From positions 1,674,001 through 1,738,000 of the forward strand of contig NZ_CP072524.1 of NCBI RefSeq assembly GCF_017753665.1: a DNA stretch of 64,000 nucleotides, read 5' to 3'. Below, in pieces: positions 8,903 through 18,314 of the stretch; within the stretch, counting starts at the first letter, position 1, and the number at the start of each line of letters is the position of its first letter. This stretch comes from Neisseria sicca. GTDB lineage: Bacteria; Pseudomonadota; Gammaproteobacteria; Burkholderiales; Neisseriaceae. The notes beneath the pieces were generated by a model. The model was not told where the DNA came from. It saw only the letters and a list, made by a program, of their open reading frames with translations, and ran no database searches. The translations under genes were made by a program, and so were the position numbers.

Positions 8903-8932
8903 AAACCCCGAATCCGGATTTTCAGACGACCT
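8891..8932 (+). terminator. Inverted DUS pair overlapping the DUF455 stop
   Basis: The left arm contains the stop codon of the upstream gene and the right arm ends 16 bases before the next start. The loop carries CCCCGAATCCGG, itself partly complementary. Confidence 0.7.
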
Positions 8933-8947
8933 CTGTTGAGGAACGTT

Positions 8948-9907
8948 ATGTCTCACCATCACGAACACCATCATCACGCACACGCCCACACCCATACAGC
9001 CAACAAAAAAGTATTGCGCGTGTCGTTTATCATCATCGCCGCCTTTATGCTGCTGGAAGCGTTCGGCGGCTGGCTGACTCACTCGCTCGCGTTGCTTTCC
9101 GACGCGGGGCATATGTTCAGCGACGCATTTTCCTTGGGCGTGGCGTTGTGGGCGTTCAAACTCGGCGAAAAAGAAACCACGCTGCAAAAGACCTTCGGCT
9201 ACAAACGTTTTGAAATCCTCACCGCCATGTTCAACGGCTTGTCGCTGATGGTCATCGCCGCCCTGATTTTCTATGAAGCCGTCAAACGCCTGCTTTATCC
9301 GCCCGAAATCGCCACGCTGGGGATGCTTGTTATCAGCGTCGTCGGGCTGCTGGTCAACATCGGCGTGGCGGTTTACATGCTGAAAAACAGCGACACCGAA
9401 GCTAACGTCAACATGCGCGGCGCGTATCTGCACGTTTTAAGCGACCTTCTCGGCTCGGTCGGCGCGATTGCCGCCGCCGTACTCATGATGGCGTTCGGTT
9501 GGAAATGGGCGGATCCGCTCGCCAGCGTGTTCGTTGCCGCGCTAGTCGGACGCAGCGGCTGGAACCTGCTCAAACAAACGCTGCACATCCTCATGGAAGG
9601 CGCGCCCGAAAACATCCACACCGACGACCTGCTCGCCGTCATCCGCAACACCGATGGCGTCAAATCCGTCCATGACTTACACGTCTGGACGATTACCAGC
9701 AATATCAACGTATTATCCTGCCACATCGTCGTGGACGGCAGCATGACCGTTGCCGAATCCGAACAAATCGCCTACCGCATCGAACACGAGTTGTCCCACA
9801 AAAACATCGGACACTGCACCATCCAAATTGAAAGCGAACACCACCCGCATCCTGACAGCGTCTTGTGTGTCAACGAAACCGACGGCGCACACCATCACCA
9901 CCACTAA
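8948..9907 (+). CDS. Cation diffusion facilitator (zinc/cobalt-type efflux transporter)
   Basis: A 319-residue CDF-family transporter with a His-rich N-terminus (MSHHHEHHHHAHAHTHT), about six membrane segments, the SDAGHMFSDAFSL motif with Asp52, His55 and Asp59 in segment two, HVLSDLLGS in segment five, a cytoplasmic domain with VHDLHVWTI, and a His-rich C-terminal tail. This is the ZitB/CzcD pattern and predicts proton-driven export of Zn(II) or Co(II) across the inner membrane. The ATG at 8948 is preferred over an upstream TTG because it follows GAGGAAC. Confidence 0.92.
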   Translation: MSHHHEHHHHAHAHTHTANKKVLRVSFIIIAAFMLLEAFGGWLTHSLALLSDAGHMFSDAFSLGVALWAFKLGEKETTLQKTFGYKRFEILTAMFNGLSLMVIAALIFYEAVKRLLYPPEIATLGMLVISVVGLLVNIGVAVYMLKNSDTEANVNMRGAYLHVLSDLLGSVGAIAAAVLMMAFGWKWADPLASVFVAALVGRSGWNLLKQTLHILMEGAPENIHTDDLLAVIRNTDGVKSVHDLHVWTITSNINVLSCHIVVDGSMTVAESEQIAYRIEHELSHKNIGHCTIQIESEHHPHPDSVLCVNETDGAHHHHH

Positions 9908-9911
9908 ACCC

Positions 9912-9943
9912 AAAGGTCGTCTGAAACCCTTTTCAGACGACCC
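9912..9943 (+). terminator. Inverted DUS pair after the CDF gene
   Basis: Two inverted DUS copies with a four-base loop lie six bases after the stop. The T run is interrupted, so it may act weakly. Confidence 0.65.
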
Positions 9944-9967
9944 CATCAAAAAACCAAAGGAAAACAC

Positions 9968-10615
9968 ATGATACAAGCCGTATTGTTCGACCTCGACGGC
10001 ACGCTCGCCGACACCGCCCTAGACCTCGGCGGCGCACTCAACACCCTGCTCGCCCGCCACAACCTACCCGCAAAAAGCATGGACGAAATCCGCACCCAAG
10101 CCAGCCACGGCGCGGCAGGTCTGCTCAAACTCGGCGCAGGCATCACCCCCGACAATCCCGACTACGCCCAATGGCGCACCGAATACCTCGACGAATACGA
10201 CAGCCGCTACGCCCAAGACACCGCCCTCTTCGACGGCGTGAACAAACTCATCGCCGAACTCGACAAACGCGGCATCAAATGGGGCATCATCACCAACAAA
10301 CCCATGCGCTTCACCGATAAACTCGTCCCCAAACTCGGCTTCGTCATCCCGCCCGCCATCGTCGTCAGCGGCGACACCTGCGGCGAATCCAAACCCAGCG
10401 TCAAACCCATGCTGTATGCGTGCGAACAAATCCACGCCGATCCGCAACACACGGTTTACGTCGGCGACGCCGAACGCGACATGCAGGCCGGACGCAACAC
10501 GGGCATGAAAACCGTCCTCGCCGAATGGGGCTACATTGCCCCCGAAGATCGTACCGAAACTTGGCAACCCGACTACCGCATCGCATCGCCTTTAGATTTG
10601 CTGAAGATTCTGTAA
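9968..10615 (+). CDS. gph: Phosphoglycolate phosphatase (HAD family)
   Basis: A 215-residue HAD hydrolase. The nucleophile Asp8 and acid/base Asp10 are in VLFDLDGTLADTA, motif II is in IITNKP, motif III in ESKPSV with Lys, and motif IV in VYVGDAERDMQAGR. A helical cap lies between motifs I and II. The likely job is removal of 2-phosphoglycolate produced during DNA repair or oxygenation. HAD substrates are hard to assign by sequence, so the exact substrate is inferred from family resemblance. The start has an A-rich AAAGGAAAACAC before it. Confidence 0.85.
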   Translation: MIQAVLFDLDGTLADTALDLGGALNTLLARHNLPAKSMDEIRTQASHGAAGLLKLGAGITPDNPDYAQWRTEYLDEYDSRYAQDTALFDGVNKLIAELDKRGIKWGIITNKPMRFTDKLVPKLGFVIPPAIVVSGDTCGESKPSVKPMLYACEQIHADPQHTVYVGDAERDMQAGRNTGMKTVLAEWGYIAPEDRTETWQPDYRIASPLDLLKIL

Positions 10616-10621
10616 AACGAA

Positions 10622-10655
10622 AAAAGGTCGTCTGAAAATTTTCAGACGACCTTTT
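10622..10655. terminator. Perfect inverted DUS pair between gph and maeB
   Basis: Seventeen bases (10622-10638) are immediately followed by their exact reverse complement (10639-10655), with no spacer. Convergent genes lie on both sides, so it can serve both strands. Confidence 0.88.
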
Positions 10656-10681
10656 CTACATCACATTCAAATCAAACCGGA

Positions 10682-11962
10682 TTACAGTTTCCACTCGCTC
10701 AGTTTGGCAGCGTAGGCTTCCAAGTCTGCAATCGGACGAGTTGCCACACCGCTCTCCATCGCTGCTTTGGCAGTAGCGGAAGCAACGCGCGGCAGCAGGC
10801 GGGAGTCGAACGGGGTCGGAATCAGGTATTCCGCGCCGAATTCGAATTTTTTACCGTAAGCGGCAACCACTTCTTCGGTTACCTCTTCCATTGCCAAATC
10901 TGCCAAGGCGTACACGCAGGCGCGTTTCATTTCTTCGTTGATGGTCGTCGCGCCGACATCCAACGCGCCGCGGAAGATGAATGGGAAGCACAATACATTG
11001 TTCACTTGATTCGGGAAGTCGGAACGGCCGGTGCCGATGACCACGTCAGGACGGGTTTCTTTTGCCAGCGGCGGCAGGATTTCGGGATTCGGGTTTGCCA
11101 TGGCGAACACGATAGGCTTGGCGTTCATGGTGTTCAACATTTCAGGCGTCAGCAGGTTCGCGCCGGAGAGGCCCAAGAAGATGTCTTTGCCTTTGACGGC
11201 ATCGGCAAGTACGCGTTGACCGTTGTCTTCAATGGCGTAGAACTGTTTGGACTCGTCCATGCGGTCTTTATCTTCGCGGGTTTTGTAAATCACGCCTTTG
11301 GAGTCGCAAACGGTTACGTTTTCGCGTTTCAGACCCAAATCGAGCAGTTGGTTCAAGCAGGCAATCGCAGCCGCACCCGCGCCGGAGCAAACCAAAGTCG
11401 CTTCTTCGATTTTACGGCCGGTATAGCGCAGGGCATTCAATACGGCGGCGGCGGTGATGATGGCGGTACCATGTTGATCGTCGTGGAATACGGGGATTTT
11501 GCAGCGTTTGCGCAATTCGCGTTCAACGTAAAAGCACTCCGGCGCTTTGATGTCTTCGAGGTTGATACCGCCGAAAGTCGGCTCCAGTGCGGCGATGATG
11601 TCCACCAGTTTTTGCGGGTCTTTTTCATCGATTTCGATGTCGAATACGTCCACACCGGCGAATTTTTTGAACAATACGCCTTTACCTTCCATCACAGGTT
11701 TGCCTGCCAATGCGCCGATGTCGCCCAAGCCCAAAACGGCGGTACCGTTGGAAATCACAGCGACCAAGTTGCCCTTGGCGGTATATTTGTACGCATTTTG
11801 CGGATCGGCATGGATTTCCATACAAGGAGCCGCGACGCCCGGCGAGTACGCCAAAGCCAAGTCTTTGGACGTGGCTAGCGATTTGGTGGGGGTAACGGAG
11901 ACTTTACCCGGCACGGGGAATTCGTGAAATTTCAGTGCGGCTTCTTTTAATGAGTTTTCCAT
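10682..11962 (-). CDS. maeB: NADP-dependent malic enzyme (short form)
   Basis: A 426-residue malic enzyme that oxidatively decarboxylates malate to pyruvate. It shows the N-terminal malic domain (LALAYSPGVAAPC, GKPVMEGKGVLFKKFAGVDVFDIEID with the catalytic Lys), HDDQHGTAI and the nucleotide-binding stretch VCSGAGAAAIACL. It ends after the NAD-binding domain, so it lacks the C-terminal phosphotransacetylase-like domain of long MaeB proteins. Cofactor preference is inferred from family resemblance. The gene is single; a lone DUS lies 35 bp upstream. Confidence 0.87.
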   Translation of the reverse strand: MENSLKEAALKFHEFPVPGKVSVTPTKSLATSKDLALAYSPGVAAPCMEIHADPQNAYKYTAKGNLVAVISNGTAVLGLGDIGALAGKPVMEGKGVLFKKFAGVDVFDIEIDEKDPQKLVDIIAALEPTFGGINLEDIKAPECFYVERELRKRCKIPVFHDDQHGTAIITAAAVLNALRYTGRKIEEATLVCSGAGAAAIACLNQLLDLGLKRENVTVCDSKGVIYKTREDKDRMDESKQFYAIEDNGQRVLADAVKGKDIFLGLSGANLLTPEMLNTMNAKPIVFAMANPNPEILPPLAKETRPDVVIGTGRSDFPNQVNNVLCFPFIFRGALDVGATTINEEMKRACVYALADLAMEEVTEEVVAAYGKKFEFGAEYLIPTPFDSRLLPRVASATAKAAMESGVATRPIADLEAYAAKLSEWKL

Positions 11963-12179
11963 TTTTCGATCCTGTTGCGAGAGAGATGTTGAGACGAGGT
12001 CGTCTGAAACGTTGGTTTCGGGACGTTTGCCGCTACAAAATCATTTATTAATAAATAAACCTATTTTGTAACGGGCTGTAATTCTATCATGTTCCCAATA
12101 CGGCGCATACCGCTATTTTCTATCTGAAACAGCTAATTTTGAGGCAAAACATATACTTTCAGACAACCTTCATTCGGTT

Positions 12180-12806
12180 TTAAATATCTATGCCAAAACT
12201 GCGCGCCAACGCATGTTCGATATCTGCCCTTACCTCTTCCAAACTCCGGTTGCTGTCAATGATTGCATAGCGTTCGGGATGCGCGGCGGCGCGTTCGAGA
12301 TAAACAGCACGCACTCGGGTGAAAAAATCCGCCTTCTCCTGCTCGAAACGGTCTTTCTCGCGCGTCTGTCCGATACGCGCCATCGACACTTCCAGCGGCA
12401 CATCCAGCAGCAAAGTCAAATCAGGACCAAACCCGCCCTGCACCCAATTTTCCAGCGTTTCAATATCCTGAAGGGGCACGCCGCGCCCACCACCCTGATA
12501 CGCGAAAGTCGCATCGGTAAACCGGTCGGAAACGACATGAATGCCGTCCGCCAGCGCAGGCAGGATAACGTCTTCAAGATGCTGCTGCCGCGCGGCAAAC
12601 ATCATCAAAGTCTCCGCGCGCAATCCCGCCTTGGTTTCAGGATTCAGCAAAATTTCGCGCAAAGCTTCTCCGACAGGCGTACCGCCCGGCTCGCGGGTGA
12701 ACAATACGGGAAGGTCGCGGGATTCGAACCATTGGCGGATAACGGCAAGATTGGTCGATTTGCCCGCGCCGTCTATGCCGTCCAGAGTGATGAATTTGGG
12801 TTTCAT
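12180..12806 (-). CDS. tmk: Thymidylate kinase
   Basis: A 208-residue kinase that converts dTMP to dTDP. The P-loop is residues 10-18 (GIDGAGKST), the DRY-like motif is VVSDRFTDATFAYQG with the LID arginine in GGGRG, and TREPGGTPVGE binds dTMP. The frame is open 11 codons further upstream, but the ATG at 12806 gives the neisserial N-terminus MKPKFITLDGID. No strong ribosome-binding site precedes it. Confidence 0.94.
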   Translation of the reverse strand: MKPKFITLDGIDGAGKSTNLAVIRQWFESRDLPVLFTREPGGTPVGEALREILLNPETKAGLRAETLMMFAARQQHLEDVILPALADGIHVVSDRFTDATFAYQGGGRGVPLQDIETLENWVQGGFGPDLTLLLDVPLEVSMARIGQTREKDRFEQEKADFFTRVRAVYLERAAAHPERYAIIDSNRSLEEVRADIEHALARSFGIDI

Positions 12807-12837
12807 AAGGTCAATTTTATTGAGAGAACAGATGTTC

Positions 12838-12883
12838 AAAAGGTCGTCTGAAAGCGAGATTATAAATGCTTTCAGACGACCTT
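12838..12883. terminator. Inverted DUS pair upstream of tmk
   Basis: Two inverted DUS copies with a 14-base AT-rich loop lie just upstream of tmk. Because the neighbouring genes point away from it on the left, its role as terminator is unclear; it may also act in DNA uptake. Confidence 0.5.
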
Positions 12884-12889
12884 GCCTTT

Positions 12890-13223
12890 TAATGCGGCGT
12901 TTCCCGCATATGGTTCCGACATTTCCGGGTTTTCAAATCAATGCAATTTCAAAACCCCGCAAACCTTGAATACTGCCTTCAGACGACCTTTTATCCTTTT
13001 AATCAACCGATAAAGCCTTTCACTTTGCAAAAAACAACAAAAATAATACAAAAATTTACAAAAAACACAGGAACTTATAAAATATAAAACAATAACAGTT
13101 GCAACAATAATCACAAATCATAATAATGTCATATATACCGTTCAGGCGTAAAAGCCTGCTGTATAAGCGTTACACAGAAAATATTACGGAGACTATGTCA
13201 ATACACATCTAAACTCACATACA
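12890..13223 (+). promoter_or_regulatory. AT-rich leader of the fimbrial cluster, left of the IS
   Basis: This gene-free stretch is much richer in A and T than its surroundings and was next to the pilin gene before the IS inserted. It holds one lone DUS near 12979-12993, a small hairpin (CAGGC/GCCTG, 13143-13158), and a five-codon frame ATG-TCA-ATA-CAC-ATC-TAA at 13195-13212 preceded by GGAG. The fimbrial promoter is probably here, but I cannot place a convincing -35/-10 pair. Confidence 0.5.
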
Positions 13224-14441
13224 GAGACCTTTGCAAAAAAGCCCTTTCCCCGACAGCCGAAACCCAAACACAGGTTTTCGGCTGTTTCTGCCACTAATTG
13301 CTCCTGATTTTACCCAAATACCCCCTTAATCCTCCCCGGACGCCCCATAATCAGGCATCCGGGCCACCTTTTAGGCAGCAACAGGCACACTTAGCCTGTT
13401 AGCCGCTTTCAACAGGTTCAAACACATCGCCTTCAGATGGCTTTGCGCACTCACTTTAATCAGTCCGAAATAGGCTGCCCGGGCGTAGCGGAATTTACGG
13501 TGCAGCGTACCGAAGCTTTGTTCGACCACATAACGGGTTTTCGACAAATATCGGTTGCGTTTGGTTTGCGCTTCCGTCAGCGGACGGTTGCGGTGGGCTT
13601 TGCGCATAATGCCGTCCAGCAACTGGCGCTCTTTCAGATGTTGCCGGTTTTCCGCACTGTCGTAGCCTTTGTCGGCATAGACGGTCGTACCTTCGGCTAT
13701 ACCTTCCAGCAAAGGCGACAGGTGGTTGCACTCATGGGTATTGGCGGGGGTGATGTGCAGTTTCTCGATATAGCCTTCCTCATCGGTACGGGTATGTTGT
13801 TTGTAACCGAGTCTGTATAAACCGTTTTTCTTTGTCCAACGAGCATCTTTATCTTTACTCGGTGTGGTTTGGCTGCTGACTTGTCCTTCCTCGTCAACTT
13901 CTATGGCCTGACGCTGTTTGCTGCCGGCGGTTTGAATAATGGTGGCGTCAATGACGGCGGCGGATGCTTTCTCTATTTTTAGGCCTTTTGCGGTCAGTTG
14001 GCGGTTAATCAGTTCCAGCAATTCGGACAGGGTGTCGTCTTGCGCCAGCCAGTTGCGGTAGCGGCATAAGGTGCTGTAATCGGGGATGCTCAACTCGTCA
14101 AAACGGCAAAACAGGTTGAAATCGATGCGGGTGATGAGGCTGTGTTCGAGTTCGGGATCGGAGAGGCTGTGCCATTGTCCGAGCAGGACGGCTTTGAACA
14201 TGGACAACAGGGAATAGGCGGGACGGCCGCGGTGGTCTCGGACGTAACGGGTTCTTTGACGATTCAGGTACTGCTCGATCGGCTGCCAATCAATCACCTG
14301 ATCCAACTTCAATAGTGGGAAGCGGTCGATGTGTTTGGCAATCATGGCTTGTGCGGTTTGCTGGAAGAAGGTGCTCATGGAAAATCCCCTAAATGTCTTG
14401 ATGGGAATTTAGGGGATTTTGGGGAATTTTGCAAAGGTCTC
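13224..14441 (-). mobile_element. IS5-family insertion sequence (IS1106-like), 1,218 bp
   Basis: The element has 15-bp perfect terminal inverted repeats, GAGACCTTTGCAAAA at the left and its complement at the right. It is flanked by the direct repeat ATACA (13219-13223 and 14442-14446), which I take as the target duplication. One intact transposase gene fills most of it. The end sequence and the transposase resemble neisserial IS1106-type elements of the IS5 family. Intact ends, flanks and gene point to a recent insertion. No DUS occurs inside. Confidence 0.92.
13371..14378 (-). CDS. IS5-family transposase
   Basis: A 335-residue DDE transposase. An N-terminal DUF772-type region (SLLSMFKAVLLGQWHSLSDPELEH) is followed by the catalytic domain with Asp in AAVIDATIIQT, Asp in TVYADKGYDS and Glu in YVVEQSFGTLHRK, the last with the Y-x2-R-like spacing of the IS5 group. 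The reading frame is complete, so the element may be active. It is transcribed away from the fimbrial genes. Confidence 0.93.
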   Translation of the reverse strand: MSTFFQQTAQAMIAKHIDRFPLLKLDQVIDWQPIEQYLNRQRTRYVRDHRGRPAYSLLSMFKAVLLGQWHSLSDPELEHSLITRIDFNLFCRFDELSIPDYSTLCRYRNWLAQDDTLSELLELINRQLTAKGLKIEKASAAVIDATIIQTAGSKQRQAIEVDEEGQVSSQTTPSKDKDARWTKKNGLYRLGYKQHTRTDEEGYIEKLHITPANTHECNHLSPLLEGIAEGTTVYADKGYDSAENRQHLKERQLLDGIMRKAHRNRPLTEAQTKRNRYLSKTRYVVEQSFGTLHRKFRYARAAYFGLIKVSAQSHLKAMCLNLLKAANRLSVPVAA

Positions 14442-14459
14442 ATACAAGGATAAATTCCG

Positions 14460-15093
14460 ATGAAAACCCGTTTTACTTTAACTTCTCTTGCCCTGGCTTC
14501 TCTTATGATGATGGGCAATACTGCAATGGCAGCGCCGATCAACAGCGGCACTTCAGATTTCTTCAATGTTAAATTGACATTGACCGGCTCCTGCGAAACC
14601 TTCGTCGTAAATCATGGTCAGGCAACTCCAATTGCTTCTGCTGCCGATCCAATTGCAGGAGCAGATATTGATTTTGGTGAACATAAAGCTCAAAAAAACA
14701 GCGCTGAATTAACAGGCAACAACTCAGGCAATACAACACAAGGTATCCAGGTTAATTGCAGTAAAAATACCGTATTCAAAGTACATTTAGAACCTCAAAA
14801 TCACCAAAGTGCAGACGGCAGTGGCAAGCTGAAAGGTTTATTAGGCACCTCCAATACAGACGAAATCGAGTATCAACTTTACAAACCAGAAATTACCGGA
14901 GTTGGTCTCAATGAAACAATTGGCGGAATTTCAGCTATTAAGTGGGGCAAAGAACAAAACTCTCTCTCTGACTGGTAAAGGCTTGGATACACCCATCATG
15001 CTTCCTGTATTTGCAAAAATCCCACAAGATAAATTGTCCGACAAAACCCCCGACACCTACCAAGACCGCGTAAAAGTAACCCTGACCTACTAA
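14460..15093 (+). pseudogene. Spore-coat-U-type fimbrial major subunit, frameshifted at (CT)5
   Basis: The first frame gives a signal peptide (MKTRFTLTSLALASLMMMGNTAMA) and most of a spore coat U (SCPU) domain pilin. It then stops at a TAA soon after a (CT)5 tract at 14960-14969. The rest of the domain, ending in DTYQDRVKVTLTY, continues in the next frame to 15093. With one more CT unit (n=6), or with n=3 or 9, the two parts join into one protein of about 210 residues with the normal C-terminal beta-strand. This is the Csu-type archaic fimbrial subunit. It may be a phase-OFF allele, a dead gene or a sequencing error. The start follows AAGGATAAATTCCG. Confidence 0.82.
14960..14969 (+). repeat. 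(CT)5 tract in the pilin gene
   Basis: Five CT dinucleotides mark the exact place where the pilin reading frame breaks. Gain of one unit would restore the frame, so slipped-strand change is possible, though five units are few for a fast switch. Confidence 0.7.
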
Positions 15094-15134
15094 TCCGGTT
15101 TACTCCCTCAAAACAAAACAACTAAAAAATCCTC

Positions 15135-15860
15135 ATGCAAAAAGCAATCAGCACACTTGTCGGTATGCTGACGGCGGCAGCGGTTTTACCAAACCATGCC
15201 GCCGGTTTGCAAGTCAGTCCGACATCGCTTTCCCTGCCCGCCAAACAGCGGGCGGGCATTTTTACTTTGGGAAACAAGGGCGCAGAGCCGTTGACGGCAC
15301 AAGTGCGCGTATTCCGCTGGACGCAGGACGCAAACGGCGGTGAAGTGCTCGAACCTACCGATGCCGTCATTGCCAGCCCGCCCATGGTCAAACTGGAAAC
15401 GGGTGCGCAGCAGCAGTTCCGCGTGATGCGCGTCAAACCGTCCGACAAACAGGCTGAAGAAGCCTACCGCCTGATTGTGGACGAGCTGCCCGCTCCCAAT
15501 GCGAAACCGCAAAAAGGTATCCAGTTGGTGATGCGCTATTCGCTGCCGCTGTTTGTCAACGTTCAAAACAATGCCGAACCGAAGCTGCAATGGCGTGCTG
15601 AAAAAGCCGCGAACGGCAAAACGGTTTTGGTTGCCGAAAATACAGGCAACGCCCATGCGCAACTGAGCAATATTACGTTTCAGACGACCTCTGCCAAAGA
15701 CGCATTGACGCTGGCAAGCGGTCTGGCGGGCTACGTCCTCCCGGGCAACACTTGGAAACGCGAGCTGGAAGTTTCCCCCGCTTCTTTGAACCAAGGTCGT
15801 CTGAATGCCACGGTAAACGGTATGCCGATCCAAACGGAGGTACGGTTTGCCGCCCCATGA
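15135..15860 (+). CDS. Periplasmic fimbrial chaperone (Csu-type)
   Basis: A 241-residue PapD-like chaperone with a signal peptide (MQKAISTLVGMLTAAAVLPNHAAG) and two Ig-like domains. The first shows LQVSPTSLSLPAKQRAGIFTLGNKG and QQQFRVMRV; the second ends in a short beta-rich tail. It would hold fimbrial subunits in the periplasm and pass them to the usher. The frame is intact. Two DUS copies lie inside, translated as FQTTS (about 15678) and GRLN (about 15793). The usher gene overlaps its 3' end by 14 bp. Confidence 0.9.
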   Translation: MQKAISTLVGMLTAAAVLPNHAAGLQVSPTSLSLPAKQRAGIFTLGNKGAEPLTAQVRVFRWTQDANGGEVLEPTDAVIASPPMVKLETGAQQQFRVMRVKPSDKQAEEAYRLIVDELPAPNAKPQKGIQLVMRYSLPLFVNVQNNAEPKLQWRAEKAANGKTVLVAENTGNAHAQLSNITFQTTSAKDALTLASGLAGYVLPGNTWKRELEVSPASLNQGRLNATVNGMPIQTEVRFAAP

Positions 15861-18314
15861 CCTAAGGACACGGCTTACGCGGCTGAGTACCGCGCTGATG
15901 CTGTGTTTCTACGCCCTGCCCTCTCCTGCACAGGACATCCTGACGCAGGCGGCGCCTGCTGCCTACGAGCAGGCGTGGCTGACCGTTTACCCGCAGGTCA
16001 AAGTCAACGGCAGCATACGCGACGGCATCGAACCCTTCATGTCGCGTAACGGCGTGCTGTATGCGCGCCCCGAATCCCTGCGCGCCTACGGCATTGCCCT
16101 GCCCGACGCAGAAGCTGCCGAGGCAGGCAAAAACGGCGTTGTGCCTGAAATACAGGACGGCGCGTCCGCCCCGGGCGCAGATACATGGTTCGAACTCTCC
16201 TCCGTCCCCGGTTTGCAGGCAAAATACGATGCCGCCGCGCAAACCCTTGATCTCACCGCCCCCTCGAATGGCAGCCCGACCTGAAAACCGCCCGAATCGG
16301 CGTACCGCAGGAAAACCGCTACGCCATCGCCAAACCCGGCTTTGCCGCCGTTCTGAACTACGACACCAATATCTCGCGCAACAACTCCGGCAGCGGCACG
16401 CAGGGCGTTTTCGGTGAAATGCGCCTGAGTACGCCTTGGGGCTATCTGAACCACACTCAATTTGCCAACCGAAGCCACAACAAAGAAAGCGGCTCCCGCA
16501 GCAACACCGCTCGCTTGGATACCTACTGGCGTACCGTCTGGCCCGAACAAGGCATATCGCTGACCGTGGGCGACACCCTGACCGGACAAATCGGCTCATG
16601 GGGCGGCACACGCATCGGCGGCATCAAAATTTCCCGCACTTACAATACCCGCCCGTGGAAACAAACCGCCCCGCTACGTTCCTACCTCGGTAAAAGCACC
16701 CTGCCCGGCACGGTCGATCTCTATATTGACGGCGTCAAACAAATGAGCCGCGACGTCGAAGCGGGCGAATACGAACTCATCCTACCGCCGTCCATCAGTG
16801 GCCGCAGCAACGCCCAAGTCGTCGCCACCGACGTACTGGGGCGCACCGTCGTCGTCGATATGCCGCTTTACGGCGGCAGCGGACTTTTAGCAAAAGGCTT
16901 GAACGAATGGTCGTTTGAAGCAGGCTACGTCCGCCGCGATTACGGCATCCGTTCCGCAAAATACCAATCCGACCCCGCCGCCTCCGGCACGCTGCGTTAC
17001 GGCGTCAGCAATACCCTGACCGCCCAAATCCACGGCGAAGCCGCGCGAGGCTACCGTCAGGCGGGTATTGCCGCCGATACCGTATTGGGTTCGCTCGGAC
17101 AACTCAATCTTACCTACGCCGAAAGCCGCTTCGCAGGCAAAACAGGACGACGCGGCAGCGCGTTTTTCAGCACCCAATGGGACAAACTTTCCCTCAGCGC
17201 GGGCGCAAGCCGCACCAACGGACAATTTGCCGAACTGGGCGACACCGCATACGGCGCCGACTTTTTCAAAGCTACACGCCACCCCGCCACATCCGCCTCC
17301 GCATCCGCAGGCTGGAGCAGCGACAAACTCGGCTCATTCAGCCTATCCTATGTCCATTCCCACACCGAAGGCAGTCCCGCCGACGGCGTAGGCTCGTTCG
17401 GCTGGAGCCGCAGCTTCAAAAACCGCACCTCGCTCTACGCCGGCGCCAATAAAAACTTCCGCAACAAACGCGAACTGAGTTTCCACGCAGGCCTCTCCGT
17501 CAGCCTTGACAACGGCTACTCAACCTCCGCAGGCATCAGCAAAAACAAACACAACACCAGCTACCAAGCAACCCTGAACAAAACCAGCAGCGGCATGGGC
17601 AGTACCAGCTGGGGCATAGGCTGGCAGCAAAACGACAACGCAAACGGCAGCCGCAGCAATACCTTCAACGGCAACATCCGCCATCAAAACACCTACGGCG
17701 ACGGCTGGGCAAACGTTTACAGCCAAAGCGGCAACAGCAACTGGAACGCAGGCTGGAGGGGCGGCCTCGTCCTCATGGGCGGCAGCCTCTTCGCCACCCG
17801 CCAAGTCAACGACAGTTTCGCCGTCGTCAGCACCGGCGATATGGCGGACGTCCCCATCCGCGCAGGCGGTATGCCCGTAGGCAAAACCAACCGCAAAGGG
17901 TTGGCACTGATCCCCAGCCTCTCCGCCTACCAAAAAAACACCGTCAGCGTCGATATTGCCGAGTTGCCGCTGGACGTCCAGCTTGAACACACCGTCGCCG
18001 AAATCGCCCCGCCCGAACGCTCGGGCATGCGCGTCGAATTCAAAATCCAGCATACCCGCGCCGCCACCATGACGCTGAAAGACGCACAAAACCAATTACT
18101 CCCGAGCGGCGGCAGCATTACTGCCGAAGACGGCACACCGGCAGCCGTAACCGGCTTCGACGGCAAAACATATATTGAAAACATGAAAGAAGGCAGAAAC
18201 CGCTTCACCGTTATCCTCCCCGAAAACGGCGGCACTTGCACATTTGAGGCGAACTACCCTGAAACACACAATCCGGATTCCATCCCGGAACTGGGAGACA
18301 TCATATGCAGATAA
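15847..18314 (+). pseudogene. Outer-membrane fimbrial usher, frameshifted at C5
   Basis: The gene encodes an archaic CsuD/FimD-like usher of about 820 residues: a signal peptide, N-terminal domain, 24-strand barrel with the plug (GTVDLYIDGVKQMSRDVEAGEYEL) and a C-terminal domain ending in a Cys-containing stretch. The frame breaks at a C5 run (16259-16263) after LDLTAP and stops at 16284; the other frame goes on with EWQPDLKTARIG and is open to 18314. One extra C restores the frame. The TTG start at 15847 is chosen because GGAGG lies six bases before it; an ATG at 15898 is an alternative. Confidence 0.85.
16259..16263 (+). repeat. C5 run at the usher frameshift
   Basis: The two usher frames meet at this homopolymer. 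A run of six would give GCC-CCC-CTC-GAA and a continuous protein. Confidence 0.65.

Noticed and set aside
8117..9433. Long open frame on the minus strand (438 codons) opposite the DUF455 and CDF genes
   Set aside because: It runs antisense through two well-supported genes and has a composition typical of shadow frames in GC-rich codons.
13371..14378. Transposase as a cargo gene of a larger transposon covering the fimbrial cluster
   Set aside because: Both IS ends and the target duplication lie before the pilin gene, and no second IS copy flanks the cluster.
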